NCBI RefSeq assembly: GCF_003337735.1
Contig: NZ_QPJY01000003.1
Span: 1-64,000 of the forward strand
Direction of reading: 5' to 3'
From: Thioalbus denitrificans
GTDB taxonomy: Bacteria; Pseudomonadota; Gammaproteobacteria; DSM-26407
Length of the DNA stretch: 64,000 bases
Shown: piece after piece, positions 55,832 through 64,000 of the stretch
How the letters are laid out: every line of letters begins with the position of its first letter
How positions within the stretch are numbered: the stretch's first letter is position 1
Program-made: the position numbers and the translations under genes
Notes under the pieces: model-generated
Database searches by the model: none
What the model was told of the DNA's origin: nothing
What the model saw: only the letters and a program-made list of their open reading frames with translations

Positions 55832-56143
55832 ATGCAGACCAACATCACCGGTCATCACGTCGACATCACCCCGGCACTGCGCGACTATGTGAACTCGAAG
55901 CTGGAGAAGGTCGAACGCCATTTCGACAACATCACCAACGTGCACGTGATCCTGGGCGTGGAGAAGCTGCGGCAGAAAGCCGAGGCCACCATCCATCTGA
56001 GCGGGGCCGAACTGTACGCCGACGCCGAGCACGATGACATGTACGCGGCCATCGATGCCCTGGTGGACAAGCTCGACCGGCAGGTGAAGAAGCACAAGGA
56101 AAAGTCCCAGGCTCACAACCACGAGAGCGCCAAGCGCGCCTGA
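55832..56143 (+). CDS. hpf: Ribosome hibernation promoting factor
   Basis: 103 residues, short HPF type (S30AE domain: MQTNITGHHVDITPALRDYV; DDMYAAIDALVDKLDRQVKKH). Drives 100S dimer formation in stationary phase. AAGGAG precedes ATG; 17 bp behind rpoN. Confidence 0.96.
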   Translation: MQTNITGHHVDITPALRDYVNSKLEKVERHFDNITNVHVILGVEKLRQKAEATIHLSGAELYADAEHDDMYAAIDALVDKLDRQVKKHKEKSQAHNHESAKRA

Positions 56144-56159
56144 GCCCGGAACCGGGGAG

Positions 56160-56190
56160 GGCTGACGGGGCCGGCGGCCCCGTCAGCCCC
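56160..56190 (+). terminator. Strong stem-loop after hpf
   Basis: A 14-bp perfect stem, GGGCTGACGGGGCC (56160-56173) and GGCCCCGTCAGCCC (56177-56190), with a 3-base loop. No U-tract. Probably stabilises or partly ends the lpt-rpoN-hpf transcript. Confidence 0.6.
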
Positions 56191-56297
56191 GTCCCGGACT
56201 CGAACCCACGACAACCGCGGCGGACCCGGACCGAGACCAGTGAGAGACGCCAGACGATTGAAATCGAACGGATCGCCCCGCACAGTGACGAATCACC

Positions 56298-56795
56298 ATG
56301 CACCTGCGTGACATCCTGACCCTCGAACGCACCGCGACCGACGTCATCGCCGGCAGCAAGAAGCGCGCGCTGGAATTCCTCGGCGGCCTGGCGGCGACTG
56401 ACGAGCCGGAGCTGGACCCCACCGAGGTGTTCGAGAGCCTCATCGCCCGCGAGCGCCTCGGCAGCACCGGCATCGGCCACGGTATCGCCATTCCCCACGG
56501 ACGGCTGAAGAACAGCGACCACGTCATCGGCGCGCTGGCGCACCTGCAGGAGCCCATCGACTTCGACGCCATCGACGACAAGCCGGTGGACCTGCTGTTC
56601 GCGCTGCTGGTGCCCGAGAACGCCACCGAGGAGCACCTCGAGGTCCTGGCACGGCTGGCCCAGCTGTTCAGCGACGAAGAGGCCCGGCAACGGCTGCGCG
56701 AGGCACCCGACGCGGCAGCGCTGCTCCAGACGATCCTGAGTTACGAGGCCGCCGAAACGGATGCCCCGGACGATCAGCATACAAAACCTGTTTGA
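56298..56795 (+). CDS. ptsN: PTS-Ntr EIIA protein
   Basis: 165 residues. PTS EIIA type-2 domain with active His67 (GIAIPHGRL). Phosphorylated by the HPr-like protein; its phospho-state signals nitrogen and potassium status. Its end overlaps hprK by 35 bp. Confidence 0.96.
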   Translation: MHLRDILTLERTATDVIAGSKKRALEFLGGLAATDEPELDPTEVFESLIARERLGSTGIGHGIAIPHGRLKNSDHVIGALAHLQEPIDFDAIDDKPVDLLFALLVPENATEEHLEVLARLAQLFSDEEARQRLREAPDAAALLQTILSYEAAETDAPDDQHTKPV

Positions 56796-57687
56796 AGTCC
56801 AGCAGGAGAATCTCTGCCTCACCTGGATTGCCGGCCAGGCCGGCGGCGAACGTTCCCTGAGCCTCCCGGATCTCCCCGTGACCGGGCTCGCGGGCTTCTA
56901 CAACCCGATACATCCCCACGCGATTCCCCTGCTGACCGACGCCGAGCTGGCGTGGCTGGAGCGGGAGGCGGATCCGGCCCGGGATCCGTTCGCGGCACCG
57001 GCGGTCCTCGCCATCCTGACGGGGGACGGCGCGCCCCCGCCCCGGCTGGTGGAGCACGCGGAGCGGAGCGGATTTCCCCTGTTCAGCTCCCGCCTGGAAC
57101 CCCGGCGGCTGATCAACCGTCTCAACTTCTATCTCACCCAGTCCCTCTCGGCGCGCATCACCGTCCACGGCGTGTTCATGGAGGTGCTGGGCGCCGGTGT
57201 GCTGCTCAGCGGCGAGAGCGGCATCGGCAAGAGCGAACTGGCCCTCGCCCTGCTCAGCCGCGGGCACCGGCTCATCGCCGACGATGCCCCGGAGTTCGCC
57301 AATACCGTTCCGCGCATGCTGGTGGGCTACTGCCCGGAGCCGCTGCACGACTTCCTTGAAGTTCGCGGACTGGGCATACTCAACGTGCGGGCCATGTTCG
57401 GCGACAGCGCCCTGGCACCGGAGCATGTACTGGACCTGGTGATACACCTCAAGGAGATGGAAGGCCATGAACTCGCGGCCATCGACCGGCTGCACGGCGT
57501 CCAGCGCCGCCGCGAAATGCTCGGCATCGAGGTGCCCGAGGTGACCATTCCGGTGGCGGAGGGACGCAACCTGGCGGTGCTGGTGGAGGCCGCCGTGCGC
57601 AACGAGCTGCTCAAGAGCCGGGGCTACGACGCCGGCACCGAGTTCATCGAACGCCAGCGGGCCCACATCGAGCGGGGACCGGCATGA
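56761..57687 (+). CDS. hprK: HPr kinase/phosphorylase
   Basis: 308 residues. N-terminal HPrK_N domain, His136, Walker A GESGIGKSE (151-159) and the C-terminal signature EVRGLGILNVRAMFG then EVPEVTIPV. It phosphorylates Ser46 of HPr. Present in some proteobacteria together with PTS-Ntr but not in E. coli. Starts inside ptsN and overlaps rapZ (ATGA). Confidence 0.95.
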   Translation: MPRTISIQNLFEVQQENLCLTWIAGQAGGERSLSLPDLPVTGLAGFYNPIHPHAIPLLTDAELAWLEREADPARDPFAAPAVLAILTGDGAPPPRLVEHAERSGFPLFSSRLEPRRLINRLNFYLTQSLSARITVHGVFMEVLGAGVLLSGESGIGKSELALALLSRGHRLIADDAPEFANTVPRMLVGYCPEPLHDFLEVRGLGILNVRAMFGDSALAPEHVLDLVIHLKEMEGHELAAIDRLHGVQRRREMLGIEVPEVTIPVAEGRNLAVLVEAAVRNELLKSRGYDAGTEFIERQRAHIERGPA

Positions 57688-58544
57688 ACCTGGTGGTCAT
57701 CAGCGGTCTGTCGGGCTCGGGCAAGAGCATCGCCCTGCAGACCCTGGAGGACCTGGAGTACTACTGCGTGGACAACCTCCCGGTCGGCCTGCTGCCGGCC
57801 CTGGCCGAGCAGCTCAGCGAAGCCGGCGCCCTGCCCCGCGGCGGGCGGACCGCGGTGAGCATCGACGCGCGCAACCTGCCCGCCGACCTGGCCCGCTTCC
57901 CGGAGATCCTGGCCGCGGTCAAGGCCCGCGGCCTGGGCTGTCAGATCATCTTCCTCGACGCCGAAAACCCGGTGCTGCTGAAGCGCTTCAGCGAAACCCG
58001 CCGGCGCCATCCCCTGAGCCGCGGCGACCTGCCCCTGCGCGAGGCCATCGACCGCGAGCGGGAGCTGCTCGGCTCCATCGCCTCCCTGGCCGATCTGCGG
58101 GTGGACACCAGCGCGCTCAACATCTACCAGCTGCGCGACATCATCCGCGAACGGGTGGCGGGCAAGCGGATCGGGGAACTGTCGCTGCTGTTCCAGTCCT
58201 TCGGCTACAAGCGCGGCATCCCCACCGATACCGACATCGTCTTCGACGTGCGCTGCCTGCCCAACCCCTACTGGGAGCCGACCCTGCGCCGGCTCACCGG
58301 CGAAGACGCGGAGGTCATCGCGTTTCTGGAGGCGCACCCGGAGGTGAACGCCATGTACAACCAGATCCGCGACTTTCTGGAATACTGGATCCCGGCCTTC
58401 GAGACCAACAACCGCAGCTACCTCACGGTCTCCATCGGCTGCACCGGAGGCCACCACCGTTCCGTCTACCTGGTCTCGCGCCTGTCCCGCCATTTCCGCG
58501 GCCAGCGCGACAACGTACAGACCCGCCACAGGGAGCTCTCATGA
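57684..58544 (+). CDS. rapZ: RNase adapter protein RapZ
   Basis: 286 residues. N-terminal P-loop GLSGSGKS (8-15), LEDLEYYCVDNLP, and the C-terminal small-RNA and metabolite-binding domain with SIGCTGGHHRSVYL. In E. coli it controls glucosamine-6-phosphate synthase through GlmY/GlmZ; the neighbours hprK and ptsH are conserved. Confidence 0.97.
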   Translation: MNLVVISGLSGSGKSIALQTLEDLEYYCVDNLPVGLLPALAEQLSEAGALPRGGRTAVSIDARNLPADLARFPEILAAVKARGLGCQIIFLDAENPVLLKRFSETRRRHPLSRGDLPLREAIDRERELLGSIASLADLRVDTSALNIYQLRDIIRERVAGKRIGELSLLFQSFGYKRGIPTDTDIVFDVRCLPNPYWEPTLRRLTGEDAEVIAFLEAHPEVNAMYNQIRDFLEYWIPAFETNNRSYLTVSIGCTGGHHRSVYLVSRLSRHFRGQRDNVQTRHRELS

Positions 58545-58960
58545 CTGTCGGACTCCTGGTGATCACCCACAACCGCATCGGCGAGGAGCTGCTCTCCAGC
58601 GCCGTCGGCACCCTGGGCATCTGCCCGCTCTGCACCGAGACGCTGGTGGTCCGCTCCGACTGCGACCCCGACCAGCTGCGGGAAGAGGCCCGGGCCCAGC
58701 TGCAGCGCCTGGACCAGGGCGACGGCGTGCTGGTGCTCACCGACATCTACGGCTCCACGCCGAGCAACATCGCCCACTCCCTGCTCGACCCGAAAGGGGT
58801 GCGGGTGGTTTCCGGCGTGAACCTGCCCATGCTCCTGCGGGTTCTCAACTACCCCCAGCTCAATCTCGACGAACTGGCCCAGAAGGCCCTGAGCGGCGGG
58901 CGCGACGGCATCATCGACTGCTGCCCGGAGGAGAAACGCGCACCCCGCGCCCTGCCCTGA
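58541..58960 (+). CDS. PTS EIIA component, mannose family
   Basis: 139 residues with active His10 (LLVITHNRIG) and VLVLTDIYGSTPSN, typical of EIIA-Man. No EIIB, C or D is nearby, so it is regulatory rather than transport-linked. Overlaps rapZ and HPr genes by a few bases. Confidence 0.92.
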   Translation: MTVGLLVITHNRIGEELLSSAVGTLGICPLCTETLVVRSDCDPDQLREEARAQLQRLDQGDGVLVLTDIYGSTPSNIAHSLLDPKGVRVVSGVNLPMLLRVLNYPQLNLDELAQKALSGGRDGIIDCCPEEKRAPRALP

Positions 58961-59229
58961 TGCCCACCCTGCAGACCACCATCATCAACAAGCTGGGCCT
59001 GCACGCCCGCGCCGCCGCCAAGTTCGTCAAGACCGCCTCCGCCTTCGAATCCAGCGTCACCCTGCGCCGCGGCGAGCGCGAGGTGAACGGCAAAAGCATC
59101 CTCGGCGTGATGATGCTCGCCGCCAGCCGCGGCACCGAGGTGGAGATCGACGCCGAGGGCCCCGACGCCGACGCCGCCCTCGAAGCCCTCCGGACCCTCA
59201 TCGACGAGCGCTTCGGCGAAGCGGAGTAG
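58960..59229 (+). CDS. ptsH: HPr phosphocarrier (NPr type)
   Basis: 89 residues. Active His15 (KLGLHARAA) and Ser46 (NGKSILGVMMLAA) are both present. Ser46 is the HprK target, which fits the upstream hprK. Confidence 0.95.
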   Translation: MPTLQTTIINKLGLHARAAAKFVKTASAFESSVTLRRGEREVNGKSILGVMMLAASRGTEVEIDAEGPDADAALEALRTLIDERFGEAE

Positions 59230-59257
59230 GCGTACAGCCCACCCGCCTCGTCACGGC

Positions 59258-59372
59258 TCTTCTTTCTCTGACCGCAGATTCACGCCATTGGCGTGAATCA
59301 ATAGTCCGGGTCCGCAATTCGAAAACAGTTGCAGCAACGAAAATCGCGTTAATCTGCGGTTAGAAAAATCGT
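59258..59372. repeat. CCGCAGATT inverted-repeat element
   Basis: ACCGCAGATTCACGCCATTGG on the left and ATCGCGTTAATCTGCGGTTAG on the right frame about 115 bp. An inner hairpin TTCACGCCATTGGCGTGAA is present. Related to the inner repeats of the 20318 and 22368 elements. Located between ptsH and mgtE. Confidence 0.65.
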
Positions 59373-59493
59373 GTCCGTACTGGCTGAACAGCCCTCCTCC
59401 CCGGCTGCGTTTTGGTCCCCGGTGCTATAAACTCGACAACGCCCGCACCCGGCGGCGCATGCGTTCCGCGCCGCCAAGCCCCCAGAGGCCGCC

Positions 59494-60852
59494 ATGACGG
59501 ACACCAGCCCACAGGACCGCACCGAAGCCCGGCTGCACTCGCTGAGCAACGCGCTCGAAAGCGGTGCATTCCTGCCGGTGCGCCGCATGCTCAACACCCT
59601 GCATGCGGCCGAAGTGGCCCACCTGCTGGAGTCCATGCCGCCCAAGGAGCGCCACGTGCTCTGGGGCCTGCTCCGCGAGGAGCGCCACGGCGACATCCTC
59701 CAGTACCTCGGCGAAGAGGTGCGCGCGGCCTTCCTGCGCGAGATGGACCCCCAGGCCCTGGCCGCGGCCACCGAAGGCCTGGACGTGGACGACATCGTCG
59801 ACATCCTCCAGGACCTCCCCGGCGCGGTCATCCACGAAGTCCTGCAGTCGATGGACGAGCAGGACCGCCAGCGGGTCGCCAAGGCCCTGTCCTACGACGA
59901 AGACACCGCCGGCGGCCTGATGAACACCGACACCCTGACGGTGCGGGCCGACGTGACGCTGGACGTGGTGCTGCGCTACCTGCGCCTGCGGGGCGAGATC
60001 CCGGAGATGACCGACAACCTCATCGTGGTGGATCGCCAGGACAACTACCTGGGGGTGCTGCCGCTGTCGGATCTCCTCACCCGGGATCCCGACCTCTCCG
60101 TGGGGGAGGTGATGAACACCGAGGTGAAGCCCATGCCGGCCGAGCTGACCGCCAGCGAGGTAGCGGCCCGGTTCGAGCGCATGGACCTGGTCTCGAGCCC
60201 GGTGGTGGACGCCAGCGGCCGGCTCATCGGGCGCATCACCGTGGACGACGTGGTGGACGTCATCCGCGACGAGGCCGAGCACTCCCTGCTGGGCATGGCC
60301 GGCCTGGGCGAGGACGAGGACACCTTCGCCCCCATCCTGCCGAGCGCCCGGCGCCGCGCCGTATGGCTGGGCATCAACCTGCTCACCGCCTTCGCCGCCG
60401 CCTGGGTCATCGGCCTGTTCGAGAAGACCATCGCCCAGGTGGTGGCCCTGGCCGTGCTCATGCCCATCGTGGCCAGCATGGGCGGCATCGCCGGCAGCCA
60501 GACCCTGACCCTGGCCATCCGCGCCATGGCGCTGGGCCAGCTGGTGGAGAGCAACGTCCGCTGGCTGGTATTCAAGGAGCTGGCGGTGGTCGCCCTCAAC
60601 AGCCTGGTCTGGGCCGCCGTGGTGGCGGCGGTCGCCGTGTGGTGGTTCGGGGATCCGCGCCTGGGCTGGCTCATCGCCGCGGCCATCGTCATCAATCTCG
60701 TCATCGCCGCCCTCAGCGGCGTGCTCCTGCCGCTGGCCATGCGCCGCATGGGCATCGACCCGGCGCTCGCCGGCAGCGTGGTCCTCACCACCGTCACCGA
60801 CGTGGTGGGCTTCTTCGCCTTCCTCGGCCTCGCCACCCTGTTCCTGCTCTGA
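59494..60852 (+). CDS. mgtE: Magnesium transporter MgtE
   Basis: 452 residues. MgtE N domain (about 20-130), paired CBS domains (about 140-265) and five membrane helices (about 290-452) with the pore motif PIVASMGGIAGSQ. Mg2+-gated channel. Separated from ptsH by a repeat element. Confidence 0.96.
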   Translation: MTDTSPQDRTEARLHSLSNALESGAFLPVRRMLNTLHAAEVAHLLESMPPKERHVLWGLLREERHGDILQYLGEEVRAAFLREMDPQALAAATEGLDVDDIVDILQDLPGAVIHEVLQSMDEQDRQRVAKALSYDEDTAGGLMNTDTLTVRADVTLDVVLRYLRLRGEIPEMTDNLIVVDRQDNYLGVLPLSDLLTRDPDLSVGEVMNTEVKPMPAELTASEVAARFERMDLVSSPVVDASGRLIGRITVDDVVDVIRDEAEHSLLGMAGLGEDEDTFAPILPSARRRAVWLGINLLTAFAAAWVIGLFEKTIAQVVALAVLMPIVASMGGIAGSQTLTLAIRAMALGQLVESNVRWLVFKELAVVALNSLVWAAVVAAVAVWWFGDPRLGWLIAAAIVINLVIAALSGVLLPLAMRRMGIDPALAGSVVLTTVTDVVGFFAFLGLATLFLL

Positions 60853-60921
60853 GCCTTTCAGCATCGATTCAGGCGGGTCCGCTAAGGTGTCCCCAACGCT
60901 GACTCAAGGGAGACCGACACC

Positions 60922-61095
60922 ATGTTCCGCAAGGCTTTCACTCTGGTGCTGCTGGGGGTCCTGCTGGTGGGCGCCGCGGCGGTGACCTACGGCACCTTCT
61001 TCGACCGCGGATTCGCCGCCAGCGCCGCCGGTGTGCTGGGCGCCGGGGATCACGACGCTGACGACGACCATGGGCACGACGATGACGATGACTGA
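60922..61095 (+). CDS. Small Asp/His-rich membrane-anchored or exported peptide (57 aa)
   Basis: An N-terminal hydrophobic segment (FTLVLLGVLLVGAAAVTYG, residues 6-24) behind MFRK serves as anchor or signal. The C-terminus is GDHDADDDHGHDDDDD: eight or more Asp with three His in 16 residues, a likely metal-binding tail. AAGGGAGA precedes the ATG. The stop overlaps the cytochrome b561 start (ATGACTGA), so the two are translationally coupled. I know no named family. Confidence 0.7.
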   Translation: MFRKAFTLVLLGVLLVGAAAVTYGTFFDRGFAASAAGVLGAGDHDADDDHGHDDDDD

Positions 61096-61600
61096 GGCGC
61101 GCCTGCCGAAGGCCTTCGACCTGCTCCTGGTCTGGCACGGCCTGTTCGCCGGCGCCTACACCATCGCCTATCTCACAGCCGATGGCGCCCGGGGCCTGCA
61201 CCAGTTCGCGGGCTACACCCTCCTCGGCCTGCTGACGATTAGGCTGCTGCTGGCGGCCACTGTCCCGGAACGCAGTCCCTGGTCCCTGCCCTGGCCGAAG
61301 GCGGCGCTGTGGCGCAGCTTCGGCCGCAAGCTGGGCGGCGGGGATCTCTCGGCGCTGCGCGGCCGCACGCCCCTGGCGCCGCTGTCGGGGCTGGCGCTGC
61401 TGGCCATGCTGACGGGGGTCGGTTTGAGCGGCCTGGCCGCCGACTGGTGGGAGTGGGAGGACCTGCACGAGGGGCTCGCCGAAGGCTCCCTGACCGTGGT
61501 CCTGGTCCACGTCGCCCTCGTCTCGCTGGGCCCCGCCCTGCGCAAGCTGGGCGAGGCCCAGGCCGGCCCGAGGCGCACCACCGCCCCGCGCAACGCCTGA
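61088..61600 (+). CDS. Cytochrome b561-like membrane protein
   Basis: 170 residues with four helices and His at positions suited for haem b: His17 (LLVWHG), His38 (LHQFAGY), one in DLHEGLAEG and one in LVHVALVSLG. Matches the bacterial cytochrome b561 / Ni-Fe hydrogenase b-type family. The start ATG at 61088 lies inside the last codons of the small Asp/His-rich gene. Confidence 0.85.
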   Translation: MTEARLPKAFDLLLVWHGLFAGAYTIAYLTADGARGLHQFAGYTLLGLLTIRLLLAATVPERSPWSLPWPKAALWRSFGRKLGGGDLSALRGRTPLAPLSGLALLAMLTGVGLSGLAADWWEWEDLHEGLAEGSLTVVLVHVALVSLGPALRKLGEAQAGPRRTTAPRNA

Positions 61601-61635
61601 TCCGTGGAGACGAACCCGTAGTCGTGAAGGTCTTT

Positions 61636-61830
61636 TCGGTTATCCGCAGATTACGCAGATTACACAGATGTTTTGTGTTGAGTTGATGTGCAGGTGGCCA
61701 ACCTGATGACCGACCTGGAACATGCGCGTGGCGGATCGCGCTGACCCACCGAAGCGCGGATTGTCGACGGGCAACCCCGCTATCGACAACCAAATCCGCG
61801 TAATCTGCGTAATCTGCGGATAAAAAAATG
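61636..61830. repeat. CCGCAGATT inverted-repeat element
   Basis: TTATCCGCAGATTACGCAG at left and its complement CTGCGTAATCTGCGGATAA at right; about 195 bp with an unrelated core. Fills the gap between the convergent cytochrome and amidase genes. Confidence 0.8.
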
Positions 61831-61845
61831 TTCCCGGAGACCGGC

Positions 61846-62676
61846 TCAGGCCTCCGTGCCCTCGCAGCCGAGGCGGCGGTGCTCGGCGACGGGGAAGTTG
61901 CGGCGGATGTCGCGGACCCGTTCCAGGTTCACCTCGCCGAGGACCACGCCGGAGCCGCGGGGGAGGCGGTCCAGCACGCCGCCCCAGGGCTCCACGATCA
62001 TGCTGTCGCCGTGGGTTTCGCGGCCATTGAAGTGGTAGCCGCCCTGGGCCGAGGCCACCACGTAGCAGAAGTTCTCGATGGCCCGCGCCCGCACCAGCAC
62101 CTCCCAGTGGGCACGGCCGGTGATGGCGGTGAAGGCCGCCGGCAGGGCCAGGATCTCCATGCCCCGGGCGAACAGGCCGCGGAACAGCTCCGGGAAGCGC
62201 AGATCGTAGCAGACCGCCAGCCCGAGACGCCCGAACGGGGTGTCGATCACGGTCAGCCCGTCACCGGGCTCGATGGTCCGGGACTCGGTGTAGGATTCGG
62301 CGCTCTCGGTGATGCGCACATCGAACAGGTGCATCTTGTCGTAACGCGCCACCCGCTCGCCGCTGCTGTCGTAGACCAGGCAGGCCGCGCGCACCTTCCC
62401 CGGGACCGAGGCTTCGAGCGGAATCGTGCCCCCCACCAGCCAGACGCCGTGGCGCCGGGCCTGCTCGGCCAGGAAGGCCTGGATCGGCCCCCGTCCCTCC
62501 GGCTCCCGCACCGCCACCTTGTCGGTCTCCTGCATGCCCATGATGGCGAAGTTCTCGGGCAGCACCACCAGCCTCGCATCCGCCTCGGCGGCCTTGGTGA
62601 TCAGGCGCTCGGCCTCGTAGAGGTTGGCGGTCACGTTGGGCCCGGAGGCCATCTGCACGGCGGCGACTTTCGTCAC
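61846..62676 (-). CDS. Nitrilase-superfamily amidase (Nit-type, deaminated glutathione amidase-like)
   Basis: 276 residues. Catalytic triad Glu41 (LPENFA), Lys114 (RYDKMHLFDV) and Cys156 (LAVCYDLRFPEL) all present. The sequence around DKMHLFDV and the position next to yhdP point to the Nit1/YbeM-like branch, which repairs deaminated glutathione. Confidence 0.92.
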   Translation of the reverse strand: MTKVAAVQMASGPNVTANLYEAERLITKAAEADARLVVLPENFAIMGMQETDKVAVREPEGRGPIQAFLAEQARRHGVWLVGGTIPLEASVPGKVRAACLVYDSSGERVARYDKMHLFDVRITESAESYTESRTIEPGDGLTVIDTPFGRLGLAVCYDLRFPELFRGLFARGMEILALPAAFTAITGRAHWEVLVRARAIENFCYVVASAQGGYHFNGRETHGDSMIVEPWGGVLDRLPRGSGVVLGEVNLERVRDIRRNFPVAEHRRLGCEGTEA

Positions 62677-62805
62677 GGCGACTCCTTAGCGATCAGTCCG
62701 GCACGGAGACGGAAGCATATCACCACCGACGCCGATGGTGATCCGGTTCCGGCGTGCCGATGCGCCCGCAATCAACGACCATCATGCCCATCCGCGGTTC
62801 CATCC

Positions 62806-64000
62806 TCAGCGCTGGTCGCCCGGGCCGCCGGGGCGGTCCTCCTCGTGCTGCATGCGCACCATCTCGGGATCGTCCCAGGTGCCCTTGAGGGAGTACTGGG
62901 CACGGGTGATCTGCTCGATCTGGGTCTGGAAGACCTTCTGCAGCACCAGCACCGCGGCGCCGGCCACGGGCCCGCCGGCGATGGCGCCGGCCACCGACAG
63001 GCTGCCGCCCAGCTCGGGGGTGACGGTAATCACCTGGTCGTAGTCCCGGGCCACCAGGCCGGTGCGGCCCGCCACCTCGATGCGCGCCGAGGGGCCCTTG
63101 ATGTAGAAGTCGTTGGTATAGGCATTGCCCCCATCGAGGGTGAAGTGGCCCTCCATGCGGTCGAAGGCGAAGCCCTCCTTCACCAGGTCGCTGAAGTCCA
63201 GCGACAGCCGCCGGCGCAGGGCGGGCAGGCTGAGCAGGCCGAACACCCGGCCCACGCCCGGCTGCACGTCCTCGAGCTGCCCCTCGTCCACGCGCAGGGA
63301 AATCCCGCCGTCCACCCGCGCGAGCGCGAAATCGCCCGGGCCACCGCTCCAGACCACCTCGAAGTCGCCCCGGCCCTTGCCCTCGTTGATGCCCACCGCG
63401 AATCCGAGGCTCGCCAGCGCCTTGCCGGTATTTCCCGCGGAAAAATGGCCCTTCAGGCGCATCCACTGCCGGCCGCCGGCTTCCCGGCGCCAGTCGCCGG
63501 TGACGTCGAGCGCCAGGGCGCCGCCCTCCAGCTTCAGGGTCTCCAGCTGGAGCCCGTCGGCGCCCGGCGCGGTATTCAGGATCAGCGTCCCCAGCTCCCG
63601 CCCGTCGTAGACCAGGGTGGTGCAACGCAGGGCCAGGGGCGGCAGGCCGGCGGGGTCGATCGGCTCCGCGGCCTGTCCGGCCGGGGACGGGGCGGCCGGC
63701 GGCCACACGAGCCGCTCCAGTCCGATGCCCAGCGGCGCCGAGCGGTCCGCCGGGATGGCCACGGTGCCCTGCACCTGCGGCCCGTCCAGGGTGGTCCGCC
63801 AGCCCCCATCCTCCCCCGGGACCAGCACCACCCCCACCTGCTCGAACGATCGCCCGAGCGCCACCAGCGTACCCACCCGCAGGTCCAGGCGCGTCAGGCC
63901 CGGCCCACCCCCGTTCCCGCCGCTCTCCAGCAAGCCCGTCCAGTCGTCCAGCGCCGCCCGCTCCAGCCGGCCGCTCACGGTCAGTCCGGGGGTCGCGGGG
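62806..64000 (-). CDS. yhdP: YhdP (AsmA-like lipid transport protein), 3' part
   Basis: About 397 C-terminal residues; the gene continues beyond the window. Features: SLPALRRRLSLDFSDLVKEG and FAFDRMEGHFTLDGGNAYTN, then VAGAIAGGPVAGAAVLVLQK, the YhdP/TamB-like C-terminal region. An inner-membrane-anchored bridge-like protein moving phospholipid to the outer membrane. Confidence 0.9.
   Translation of the reverse strand, partial: PATPGLTVSGRLERAALDDWTGLLESGGNGGGPGLTRLDLRVGTLVALGRSFEQVGVVLVPGEDGGWRTTLDGPQVQGTVAIPADRSAPLGIGLERLVWPPAAPSPAGQAAEPIDPAGLPPLALRCTTLVYDGRELGTLILNTAPGADGLQLETLKLEGGALALDVTGDWRREAGGRQWMRLKGHFSAGNTGKALASLGFAVGINEGKGRGDFEVVWSGGPGDFALARVDGGISLRVDEGQLEDVQPGVGRVFGLLSLPALRRRLSLDFSDLVKEGFAFDRMEGHFTLDGGNAYTNDFYIKGPSARIEVAGRTGLVARDYDQVITVTPELGGSLSVAGAIAGGPVAGAAVLVLQKVFQTQIEQITRAQYSLKGTWDDPEMVRMQHEEDRPGGPGDQR

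Noticed and set aside
56186-56230. tRNA-like T-arm (GGGTTCGAGTCC on the minus strand)
   Set aside because: The T-stem does not pair and no acceptor, D-arm or anticodon arm can be drawn around it. At best it is a tRNA fragment.

Overview
The window comes from a GC-rich (about two-thirds G+C), sulfur-oxidising, probably autotrophic gammaproteobacterium. Three things point that way. A complete cytoplasmic sulfite-oxidation set is present: sat-aprBA, plus qmoAB followed by soluble hdrC-hdrB. CbbQ/CbbO-type Rubisco-activase genes lie nearby. Housekeeping blocks have classical gammaproteobacterial order: mlaFEDCB-ibaG-murA-hisG-hisD and yrbG-kdsD-kdsC-lptCAB-rpoN-hpf-ptsN. I would not name a genus; the repertoire suits Chromatiales or Ectothiorhodospiraceae-like sulfur oxidisers.

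Layout. 1-2040: an AT-richer insert made of two integron gene cassettes on the minus strand, with matching attC core sites but no integrase. 2270-5640: split class II (B12-dependent) ribonucleotide reductase nrdJa-nrdJb with a terminator and two NrdR boxes. 5717-9271: heat-shock operon hsp20-cbpA-hsp20-degP behind a sigma32-type promoter. 9571-10191: a small single-domain protein carrying the iron-site motif of sulfur oxygenase reductase, behind an excellent IscR type-1 site; this is the most novel-looking unit. 10488-14503: cbbO and cbbQ on the minus strand, separated by an oppositely oriented glutaminyl cyclase. 15140-20291: qmoA-qmoB-hdrC-hdrB with a strong terminator. 20318-22629: a cation/proton antiporter bracketed by two 260-bp inverted-repeat elements. 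22666-29237 (minus): pycA-pycB-carbonic anhydrase-CARDB protein, then a copper-type TonB receptor. 29641-32189: a PepSY-like secreted protein, a diiron beta-lactamase-fold protein and a YkgJ cysteine-cluster protein. 32336-36375 (minus): sat-aprB-aprA with promoter, palindrome and terminator. 36569-41048: NIF3-like protein, DegS-like protease, methyltransferase, Ca2+/cation exchanger and DUF2784. 41224-48470 (minus): hisD, hisG, murA, ibaG, mlaBCDEF. 49451-61600: a second exchanger, the kds/lpt lipopolysaccharide operon, rpoN, hpf, a nitrogen-type PTS with HprK and RapZ, mgtE, and a tiny Asp/His-rich peptide with cytochrome b561. 61846-64000 (minus): nitrilase-family amidase and the 3' end of yhdP.

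How it works together. APS reductase (AprBA) run in reverse plus ATP sulfurylase convert sulfite to sulfate with ATP gain. QmoAB-HdrCB probably carries the electrons from AprBA. Carbonic anhydrase and pyruvate carboxylase supply and use bicarbonate, and CbbQO would keep a Rubisco (encoded elsewhere) active. Proteostasis, envelope lipid transport, LPS assembly and PTS-Ntr genes fill the rest.

A second theme is small repeats. At least four families of short inverted-repeat elements and many 7- or 8-bp tandem tracts lie between genes. One element has entered the signal-peptide region of lptA in frame and may now supply its start codon. No rRNA, tRNA, CRISPR array, full transposase or integrase gene was found.
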